A stretch of 12,211 nucleotides of DNA from Paracoccaceae bacterium (GTDB lineage Bacteria; Pseudomonadota; Alphaproteobacteria; Rhodobacterales; Rhodobacteraceae). Below are positions 6,651-12,211 of this stretch, one piece after another. The stretch covers positions 1-12,211 of the forward strand of contig JAHRVZ010000284.1 of the NCBI GenBank assembly GCA_019090405.1, given 5' to 3'. Below the pieces are notes generated by a model. The model ran no database searches, was not told the DNA's origin, and saw only the letters and a program-made list of their open reading frames with translations. Within the stretch, counting starts at the first letter, position 1. Each line of letters starts with the position of its first letter. The position numbers were made by a program, and so were the translations under genes.

Positions 6651-7517
6651 CTAGCAATCGGCGAACCATGCAGGCAACCGGGTGCGAAAATCAAACCTGA
6701 CAGACTGGACCCGCACCAACCCCTCATCAACCGAGCGAACAGGGGTTTGCAAAGTCTCATAGGCCTGCTGCTCTGCCGTCGCCCAATCGACATGCGGTTT
6801 GGCGGCAAACTCGGCGCTAAACCGCTTGGCTTTTTCCTCGGCATCTTTCCAGCCGCCCCCCGGAAGCCCGGATATGCCGCTGATATTGGCCATCGCAATT
6901 CGGTGTCGGTTTGACAGGTCCAGCTCTTTGGCATTGGCATATTTCAGATGCGCCAGATACACGCCACGCGGCATGACAAATGGAAACCGCTTTGCCTTGC
7001 GGGGTTTGACCCTGACCCCATGACGCATCAACGAAATGCCGCGACGACGTACCCATGCTTTGCTATAATGGCCAGAAAATTCAACGTTGCTTCGTTTGCT
7101 TAAGGCGGCGACCCCATTGGGCAACTTAGGATCCCCTGCGACGTCAACCACGTTCATCCCCAAAGCAAACAAAGCATGCGCGTCCTGCACTGCCAGCAGA
7201 TCAGACAAAGTCGGATAGATCATCGGGTCCAGACAGATCAATTCATCCACGTCCGTGCGAATAACCCAATCATAGATGTTGTCCATTGTGTTCTGAAATG
7301 CGTTCAGCAGGTTGCTGCGTTCCATATCAAAATGAGACAGATCATCCCTTGGCACGGTGATGACGCTGGCCTCGGGGCAGATCTTTTGGACCTCAGCGTC
7401 GTGGCCGTGCGACACCACATAAAGGTTCTCGGCCCCGACCATCCGCGCATAATGTGCGTACCATTGCGCCAAGGCCCAATGATCGCGGTAAACCATCGTG
7501 ATCGCACACAGTTTCAT
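6651..7517 (-). CDS. family 2-like glycosyltransferase (Glyco_tranf_2_4 type)
   Basis: A 288-residue predicted cytosolic glycosyltransferase with no signal peptide. The N terminus MKLCAITMVYRDHWALAQWY is the typical first strand and helix. The DVDE metal/nucleotide-sugar motif (89-92, inside RTDVDEL) and the later SKAWVRR...HGVRVKP...LAHLKYA pattern fit this family. Acceptor and sugar are unknown, though surface polysaccharide work is the usual guess. An in-frame ATG at 7601 would add 28 residues and overlap hisG. The ATG at 7517 is chosen because the conserved fold begins there and AAGGA (7534..7530) lies 12 bases upstream. It follows hisG by 65 bases, with no clear terminator between, so it may be read from the his operon. 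Confidence 0.82.
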   Translation of the reverse strand: MKLCAITMVYRDHWALAQWYAHYARMVGAENLYVVSHGHDAEVQKICPEASVITVPRDDLSHFDMERSNLLNAFQNTMDNIYDWVIRTDVDELICLDPMIYPTLSDLLAVQDAHALFALGMNVVDVAGDPKLPNGVAALSKRSNVEFSGHYSKAWVRRRGISLMRHGVRVKPRKAKRFPFVMPRGVYLAHLKYANAKELDLSNRHRIAMANISGISGLPGGGWKDAEEKAKRFSAEFAAKPHVDWATAEQQAYETLQTPVRSVDEGLVRVQSVRFDFRTRLPAWFADC

Positions 7518-7582
7518 GGGTGCATCATTCCTTAATGCCCCGAACCATTCAACAGAATAGTCCAGACCATTTGACCCGTTTG

Positions 7583-8278
7583 TTAGCCGGTCCCAAGACA
7601 CTCTTGCAGTTTGGCCAAAGACGCCGACTCAGCCTCGGTGTATTTGCACATGCGGCTACGCCACAACGTCGCTTGCGAGCGCAGGATTAGGCCGTCTTTC
7701 ATCAGCTTCAGATGATTGGCCCGCAGGGTTTCCCCTGTTGAGGTGATATCTGCCACGGCCTCGGCTGTTTCATTGCGAACCGTGCCTTCGGTCGCGCCCT
7801 GACTGTCGACCAGCTGATAATCCGATACGCCGGCTGCACGCAAAAACTCGCGGACCAGCCGGTGATATTTTGTGGCAATCCTCAACCGAAACCCATGTCG
7901 CGCACGAAACTCGGCGGCGGCGGCATCCAGATCGTCAAGCGTTTCCACATCGACCCAGAATTGCGGCACCGCCAGAATAAGGTCAGCCTGTCCAAATCCC
8001 ATCACAGCGATCTGTTCGACCTGTTGTTCCCACAATGGCAGTTTTTCGTGCACCAGATCGGTTCCCGTCACACCAAGATGAATGCGCCCAGCGGCCAGTT
8101 CCCGTGGGATTTCGCCGGCTGACAGCAACACCAAAGACACCCCGTCAATGCCCGAAACAGCCCCGGCATATTCCCGGTCTGACCCGGTTCGCGCCAATTG
8201 GATGCCACGTTTGTCAAACCAGTCAAAAGTTTTCTGCATCAACCGCCCTTTGGACGGCACACCAAGCTTAAGGGTCAT
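7583..8278 (-). CDS. hisG: ATP phosphoribosyltransferase, short form (catalytic subunit)
   Basis: Catalyses the first step of histidine synthesis, joining ATP and PRPP to give phosphoribosyl-ATP. At 231 residues it is the short form (HisG-S), which lacks the C-terminal regulatory domain of the ~300-residue E. coli enzyme. Visible motifs are LGVPSKGRL (5-13), GRIHLGVTGTDLV (65-77) and the PRPP loop ADITSTGETL (176-185). Short HisG needs HisZ for activity and feedback control, and hisZ lies directly upstream, its stop overlapping this start as ATGA. Confidence 0.96.
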   Translation of the reverse strand: MTLKLGVPSKGRLMQKTFDWFDKRGIQLARTGSDREYAGAVSGIDGVSLVLLSAGEIPRELAAGRIHLGVTGTDLVHEKLPLWEQQVEQIAVMGFGQADLILAVPQFWVDVETLDDLDAAAAEFRARHGFRLRIATKYHRLVREFLRAAGVSDYQLVDSQGATEGTVRNETAEAVADITSTGETLRANHLKLMKDGLILRSQATLWRSRMCKYTEAESASLAKLQECLGTG

Positions 8279-9363
8279 CGCACACCCCTTTCCAGTTCAA
8301 GCATCGGACCGGGGCGTAAAACGCCACCCACGGCTGGAATTTCCTCACCATTCCCCAGTTGCCGGGTCAACGCATCATAGCGCCCACCAGTGGCAATCGG
8401 CGGCAAATCCGGACGCCGTTCGGCGTGAAATCCAAACACAAAGCCATCATAATACTCCATCGACGTACGCCCATAGCTGGCCTCAAAGTCCAGATTGCCC
8501 ACGTCGACACCGCGCGCATCCAACGCCGCGATTCGCTGTTCAAGCCGATCCAGCGCGGGCAGGATCGACGGCAAATTCACCGCCACATCACGCAATTGTT
8601 GCAACGCAAAGGGCGCGGTTTCCTGCACTGACAAAAGCGTTTCAAGTGCTGACAGCTCATGTCCTGCAATCGGATCGGCGGCCATGTCTTCACGCAAGGT
8701 TTTGATCCGCGCGGTCACATCGCCCAGATCCCGTTGCCCGATTTGCGGAGCGATACCAGCCAACGGATCATCCATCGCCAGCAATGCGATCCGGGTCGGG
8801 GGCACGGGTGTGCGGCCTCCAAAACGATCCAACAACGCGCGAAACCGTTTGGGTCGCCAAATATGGCGCATCAACGCGGTTTTGCGCGTTTCTGTCGTGT
8901 TCAACCCACGCACCGCCGCCATCAGAATACCAATATCACCCGTCACCGCGCGCAATTCCAGGTTGGCCAATGCCTTGGAAATCAGCGCGAACACTTCGGC
9001 ATCCGCCGCAGCCGGATCAGCACGGTCAAAGACCTCATAACCGACCTGCACGTATTCATTAGCTCGGTCCGGGTCATCCTCTTGCCGACGAAACACTTCG
9101 CCGGAATAGGTATAGCGCGCTGGCTCCGCTCCGTGCGCCATGTGCATCTGCACCACCGGTACGGTGAAATCTGGCCGTAACATCTGCTCGCCCCTAAGGG
9201 CGTCTGACGTCACATAGGCCCGCGCGCGAATATCCTCGCCATAAAGATCAAGCAACGTTTCTGCTGGTTGCAAAATAGGGGTCTCAACCGGCAGCGCACC
9301 CGCCGCTTCAAACTGCGCCCGCAACCCTGCTGCGCGCGCCAGTGTTTCCGCTCTGCTTGGCAT
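8275..9363 (-). CDS. hisZ: ATP phosphoribosyltransferase regulatory subunit
   Basis: A 362-residue HisRS-like protein without tRNA-charging function. It assembles with short HisG, activates it and mediates inhibition by histidine. The class II synthetase core is visible: a motif 2-like YTYSGEVFRRQ and a motif 3-like ATGGRYDALTRQLG...VGGVLRP. The C-terminal anticodon-binding domain of a true HisRS is missing. The frame is open up to 9447, but the start at 9363 gives the family-typical N terminus (MPSRAETL...) and overlaps the hisS stop by one base (TGATG). Coupling to hisG downstream supports joint, roughly equal expression. Confidence 0.93.
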   Translation of the reverse strand: MPSRAETLARAAGLRAQFEAAGALPVETPILQPAETLLDLYGEDIRARAYVTSDALRGEQMLRPDFTVPVVQMHMAHGAEPARYTYSGEVFRRQEDDPDRANEYVQVGYEVFDRADPAAADAEVFALISKALANLELRAVTGDIGILMAAVRGLNTTETRKTALMRHIWRPKRFRALLDRFGGRTPVPPTRIALLAMDDPLAGIAPQIGQRDLGDVTARIKTLREDMAADPIAGHELSALETLLSVQETAPFALQQLRDVAVNLPSILPALDRLEQRIAALDARGVDVGNLDFEASYGRTSMEYYDGFVFGFHAERRPDLPPIATGGRYDALTRQLGNGEEIPAVGGVLRPGPMLELERGVR

Positions 9364-10856
9364 CAGCTTTGCCGATCCAGCATTGCGCGCACCGTTGCTA
9401 CTAGTTGATTGCGTGGTGCCTCGATCTGACTGGGGCGCTCTTTCCATTCCTCAAGCGTGGCGTTTTCGGCAATCTGCGCGCCAAGGATCAAATCCTTGAT
9501 TTGCACGATACCGGCGGCCTTTTCATCGCCACCTTCGATAATCGCAATTGGGCTGCGGCGCCGGTCTGCATATTTCAACTGATTGCCAAAGTTCTTTGGA
9601 TTGCCCAAATAGACCTCGGCGCGAATACCGGCATTGCGCAGTTCCGCCACCATCGCCTGATAATCCGCCATCCGGTCACGATCCATCACAGTGACAACCA
9701 CCGGACCCACGTCACGGCTTTCAATCCGACCCTTTTCGCGCAGGGCCGCCAGCAACCGGTCCACCCCAATCGAAATACCCGTCGCCGGAACTTCCTGTCC
9801 TGTGAAACGCTTGACCAGATCGTCATAACGCCCGCCTCCCGCGACCGAACCAAACTGGCGTTTGCGTCCTTTTTCGTCGAATATTTCAAAGGTCAATTCG
9901 GCCTCATAGACCGGGCCTGTGTAATACCCAAGACCGCGCACAACCGACGGATCAATAACGATCCGATCCGGACCATAGCCACCCGCACTCAGTAACTCAG
10001 CAATCGTTTCAAGTTCATTAACGCCCTGAACACCAATATCTGATCCCTGAACCAGTTCATGCAACCGCGCCACCGTCGCCGCCCCGGTATCACCACGAGC
10101 TTCGATAAACCCGATAACAATGTCGGCCTGTTCATCCGAAAGACCAGCCCCATCCGTGAAATCGCCGCTTTCGTCTTTGCGCCCGGCCCCCAGCAAGGCC
10201 CGAACCCCGGCAACACCCAGCCGATCCAGTTTATCAATCGCACGCAACACAATACCGCGCTCATGCGCTTTGGCTTCAGGATCGGAAGGGTCCAACACCC
10301 CGGCCACTTCCATCACACCATTCAGAACTTTGCGATTATTGACTCGCACGACATAATCACCACGTGCAATGCCAACCGCCTCAAGCGTGTCCGACAACAT
10401 CGCGCAAATCTCGGCGTCTGCCGCCATGCTGGCCGACCCTACTGTATCTGCATCACATTGATAAAATTGACGATACCGCCCGGGTCCGGGCTTTTCATTG
10501 CGCCAGACCGGCCCCATCGCATAGCGACGATACGGTGTGGGCAAATCATTGCGGTGCTGGGCGTAGACCCGTGCCAAAGGAGCCGTCAGATCATATCTCA
10601 GCGCCAACCAGTCGCTTTCATCCTCTTGCCACGCAAAGACGCCCTCGTTGGGACGATCAACATCTGGCAGAAACTTGCCCAGCGCCTCCACGGTTTCAAC
10701 TCCGGCAGTTTCCAGCGCTTCAAACCCATAGCGATGATAGACTGCACCGATTGCGCGCAACATCTCGCTCCGCTGCGTCACTTCGGCGCCAAAATAATCC
10801 CGAAACCCCTTAGGCGTCATCGCTTTGGGACGAGGTTGTTTCTTTTGCTTGGCCAT
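9363..10856 (-). CDS. hisS: histidyl-tRNA synthetase, alphaproteobacterial type
   Basis: Attaches histidine to tRNA-His. The 497-residue protein is longer than the ~424-residue E. coli enzyme. Class II motifs are present: motif 2 WRNEKPGPGRYRQFYQ (118-133), the histidine-specific RGLGYYTGPVYE (307-318), motif 3 AGGGRYDDLVKRF...GISIGVDRL (339-368), and an anticodon-binding domain (about 385-497). In motif 2, KPG replaces the RPQ of E. coli HisRS, the pattern of the alphaproteobacterial subgroup whose tRNA-His lacks G-1. The frame is open to 11162, but AAGGA (10869..10865) lies 8 bases before the ATG at 10856 and homology begins there. It heads the hisS-hisZ-hisG cluster. Confidence 0.95.
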   Translation of the reverse strand: MAKQKKQPRPKAMTPKGFRDYFGAEVTQRSEMLRAIGAVYHRYGFEALETAGVETVEALGKFLPDVDRPNEGVFAWQEDESDWLALRYDLTAPLARVYAQHRNDLPTPYRRYAMGPVWRNEKPGPGRYRQFYQCDADTVGSASMAADAEICAMLSDTLEAVGIARGDYVVRVNNRKVLNGVMEVAGVLDPSDPEAKAHERGIVLRAIDKLDRLGVAGVRALLGAGRKDESGDFTDGAGLSDEQADIVIGFIEARGDTGAATVARLHELVQGSDIGVQGVNELETIAELLSAGGYGPDRIVIDPSVVRGLGYYTGPVYEAELTFEIFDEKGRKRQFGSVAGGGRYDDLVKRFTGQEVPATGISIGVDRLLAALREKGRIESRDVGPVVVTVMDRDRMADYQAMVAELRNAGIRAEVYLGNPKNFGNQLKYADRRRSPIAIIEGGDEKAAGIVQIKDLILGAQIAENATLEEWKERPSQIEAPRNQLVATVRAMLDRQS

Positions 10857-10969
10857 CTGCCACATCCTTGCATATAAGGTTCGCCGCGGGTCTAGCCCAA
10901 CCCCCCCGTCGGAGCAAGCAAGACCACCCCCAATTTCTTCTCGTTCCAAATACTCCCGCCAGAGGCCGC

Positions 10970-10988
10970 GTGTTTTCATGGAAAACAC
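10970..10988. promoter_or_regulatory. perfect inverted repeat in the hisS/slyX divergent region
   Basis: GTGTTTTC (10970-10977) and GAAAACAC (10981-10988) are perfect 8-bp arms around ATG. The site lies between two divergent genes, about 115 bases from the hisS start and 63 from the slyX start. It overlaps a possible slyX -35 box. It could be an operator. As an RNA hairpin it has no following U-tract. Confidence 0.45.
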
Positions 10989-11000
10989 AAACCCATAAAT
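10973..11000 (+). promoter_or_regulatory. possible slyX promoter
   Basis: TTTTCA (10973-10978) and ATAAAT (10995-11000) are spaced by 16 bases and point toward slyX. Both match sigma70 consensus only partly. The -35 box sits inside the inverted repeat at 10970-10988, so a protein bound to the repeat would block it. This is a tentative reading. Confidence 0.25.
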
Positions 11001-11002
11001 CC

Positions 11003-11027
11003 CATTGGCGCGCAGACGTCGCCAGTG
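11003..11027 (+). other. hairpin in the slyX leader
   Basis: CATTGGCG (11003-11010) pairs with CGCCAGTG (11020-11027) over 8 positions with one T-G wobble and a 9-base loop that includes most of the palindrome GACGTC. It lies 13 bases before the slyX ribosome site and would be in its mRNA leader. It may affect mRNA stability or translation. Confidence 0.35.
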
Positions 11028-11051
11028 TATCAGCCCTAAAAGGAGACACCT

Positions 11052-11246
11052 ATGTTGGACATCGAAGAAAAGCTCGCTCATCTGACCCGCACCGTGGATG
11101 ACCTGAACGAAATCGTCGCCCGTCAGCAGGACGAAATCGACACCCTGACTCGACGCGTCCATATGCTGATGCAGCGCGAAGGCGAACGCGAGGCACAGGA
11201 TTCAGGCGGCGTGGTTATCGGCGATGAACGCCCGCCGCACTACTAA
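11052..11246 (+). CDS. slyX: SlyX family protein
   Basis: A 64-residue acidic, mostly alpha-helical protein. Residues 4-45 show heptad spacing of hydrophobics (I, L, L, V, L, I, V, I, L, V, L), typical of a coiled coil, and the C terminus ends in the family signature RPPHY. The family is widespread in proteobacteria, but its molecular function is not established. It is named for its position beside slyD in E. coli, a neighbour absent here. A strong AGGAG (11041-11045) lies 6 bases before the ATG. It is transcribed away from hisS and toward dnaE. Confidence 0.92.
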   Translation: MLDIEEKLAHLTRTVDDLNEIVARQQDEIDTLTRRVHMLMQREGEREAQDSGGVVIGDERPPHY

Positions 11247-11266
11247 ATAACTTCCGCAATCGCCGA

Positions 11267-11310
11267 CGTTTTCTTACAAAGAAAACGGACCGGAATTTTT
11301 CAAAATTCCG
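11267..11310. terminator. double-hairpin bidirectional terminator between slyX and dnaE
   Basis: Two perfect stems stand side by side between converging genes. CGTTTTCTT (11267-11275) pairs with AAGAAAACG (11279-11287) around ACA. CGGAATTTT (11291-11299) pairs with AAAATTCCG (11302-11310), with the innermost bases unpaired as loop. They lie 20 bases after the slyX stop and 11 bases after the dnaE stop. The T- and A-rich arms let each hairpin supply a U-rich tract in either direction, so the pair probably ends both transcripts. Confidence 0.65.
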
Positions 11311-11321
11311 CCTGCGCAAGC

Positions 11322-12211
11322 CTAAAGCTCTTCGACCATCATTACCCCGGCCAGACTTTTGATTGCGCCCTTGATCTCAGGGTTAATGGCAAAATCCTGC
11401 CCCAGATCCATCTCGACCTCGCCAGGCAGCCCACTATCCATCAAGCACAGTTGCACCGGCCCTTTGGACGCAGACCTTGCCGCCTTACCTGCAGACTCCA
11501 GAACATTGGCAATCGTCACCACCGCCCCGGCATCATCAACAAATACCCGCAGCCCTTTGGTCCCCGCCTGTGCCACCGCCGCATCAATCGGTGCGACAGA
11601 ACGGCCAAGCAGCTTTAGCTGATCGCTTTCCAGCGTCGCCTCGACCACAACCACAACCTTTGATCCGGTTTCCAAATGATCGCGCGCCAGTTCAAGCGTG
11701 TCGGAGAACAAAGTCACCTCAAACGCACCAGTGGTATCGCTCATCTGGGCAAAGGCAAACCGATTGCCACGCGCCGATTTACGTTCTTGCCGCCCGGCAA
11801 CAACTCCGGCCAATTTGGCAACACACGGACCGCTTTCAGCCTTTTGCCGAACCTCATCCAATGTCATCACACCCTTACGTTTCAACGGCACCATGTAATC
11901 GTCCAGCGGATGCCCGGACAAATAGAACCCAATGGCGCGAAATTCCTCTCCTAGCCGTTCGGCAGGCACCCAATCCGCAGCAGTCGACAGGCGTGGCTCT
12001 GGCAGATCTTCGCCCGCGTCGCCAAACAACGATACCTGATTCGAATTCTTCTGCTCGTGAATCGCCGCCGAATAGCCGACCAAGGCATCCAGACTTTCAA
12101 ACACCCGACGGCGGTTGCGGTCCAATTCGTCAAACGCCCCGGCGCGTGCCAGCATTTCCATCGGGCGTTTACCCACCCGCTTCAGATCAACCCGTCGCGC
12201 CATATCATAAA
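11322..12211 (-). CDS. dnaE: DNA polymerase III alpha subunit, C-terminal part (5' end outside window)
   Basis: The open frame runs to the window edge without a stop, giving the last ~295 residues of a protein normally near 1,150. It begins in the helix-hairpin-helix/fingers region (ARRVDLKRVGKRPMEMLARAGAFDEL). QVSLF at 12038..12024 matches the beta-clamp-binding pentapeptide. After the EEFRAIGFYLSGHPLDDY segment comes the OB fold (about KLAGVVAGRQERKS to LFSDTLEL), and then the C-terminal domain that in E. coli contacts tau. The ATG at 12203 is internal, not the start. The gene converges on slyX. The alternative DnaE2 form is unlikely because of the intact clamp motif and the C-terminal domain. 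Confidence 0.93.
   Translation of the reverse strand, partial: YDMARRVDLKRVGKRPMEMLARAGAFDELDRNRRRVFESLDALVGYSAAIHEQKNSNQVSLFGDAGEDLPEPRLSTAADWVPAERLGEEFRAIGFYLSGHPLDDYMVPLKRKGVMTLDEVRQKAESGPCVAKLAGVVAGRQERKSARGNRFAFAQMSDTTGAFEVTLFSDTLELARDHLETGSKVVVVVEATLESDQLKLLGRSVAPIDAAVAQAGTKGLRVFVDDAGAVVTIANVLESAGKAARSASKGPVQLCLMDSGLPGEVEMDLGQDFAINPEIKGAIKSLAGVMMVEEL

Noticed and set aside
8082..8705. Long plus-strand open frame across hisG/hisZ
   Set aside because: It is antisense to two well-supported genes, crosses their junction, and its translation is Pro/His/Arg-rich with no recognisable domain.
9364..9447. In-frame extension of hisZ into the hisS 3' end
   Set aside because: The extra 28 residues are low-complexity, unlike HisZ family N termini, and the ATG at 9363 has the typical overlap with the hisS stop.
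10059..10877. 272-codon plus-strand open frame opposite hisS
   Set aside because: It mirrors the hisS codon pattern, has no domain, and hisS on the minus strand has full family motifs.
10857..11162. In-frame extension of hisS running back across slyX
   Set aside because: It overlaps slyX on the other strand, shows no family similarity, and a good Shine-Dalgarno sequence precedes the ATG at 10856.

Overview
The window looks like ordinary chromosomal DNA of an alphaproteobacterium, most likely a marine Rhodobacterales (Roseobacter-group) species. This rests on four things: the gene order dac-tmk-holB-tatD-MBL hydrolase; a short-form HisG paired with HisZ next to hisS; a HisRS motif 2 of the alphaproteobacterial type; and the moderately GC-rich coding style. 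No plasmid, phage, transposon or CRISPR signature was seen, and nothing in the window reads as an undescribed multi-gene system.

Region 1 (1-73, minus strand) is the 5' part of a tRNA-Ser(UGA) whose 3' end lies outside the window. Region 2 (about 155-6644, plus strand) is a tightly packed, probably single operon behind a sigma70-like promoter at about 155-183. It encodes a SPOR-domain lipoprotein with what looks like a degenerate RlpA barrel, a D,D-carboxypeptidase, thymidylate kinase, the clamp-loader delta' subunit, a TatD-family DNase, a PhnP-like metallo-beta-lactamase-fold hydrolase and an AEC-family permease. Stops and starts overlap at four of the six junctions, and two genes begin with GTG or TTG, which suggests translational coupling. 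The set joins cell-wall and septum upkeep with DNA precursor supply and replication.

Region 3 (6651-10856, minus strand) reads hisS, hisZ, hisG and then a family 2-like glycosyltransferase. HisS charges tRNA-His. HisZ is its catalytically unrelated paralogue and serves as the regulatory subunit that short HisG needs for the first step of histidine synthesis. The glycosyltransferase is a probable accessory gene that meets the AEC permease tail to tail with 6 bases between them.

Region 4 (10857-11321) holds a divergent intergenic region with two dyads, the small gene slyX on the plus strand, and a double hairpin that probably ends both slyX and the converging dnaE transcript. Region 5 (11322-12211, minus strand) is the C-terminal part of DnaE, the catalytic subunit of DNA polymerase III, including a beta-clamp-binding pentapeptide and the OB fold. 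Its 5' part lies outside the window.

No gene-free stretch exceeds 300 bases. The longest are 74-276 and 10857-11051, both described below.
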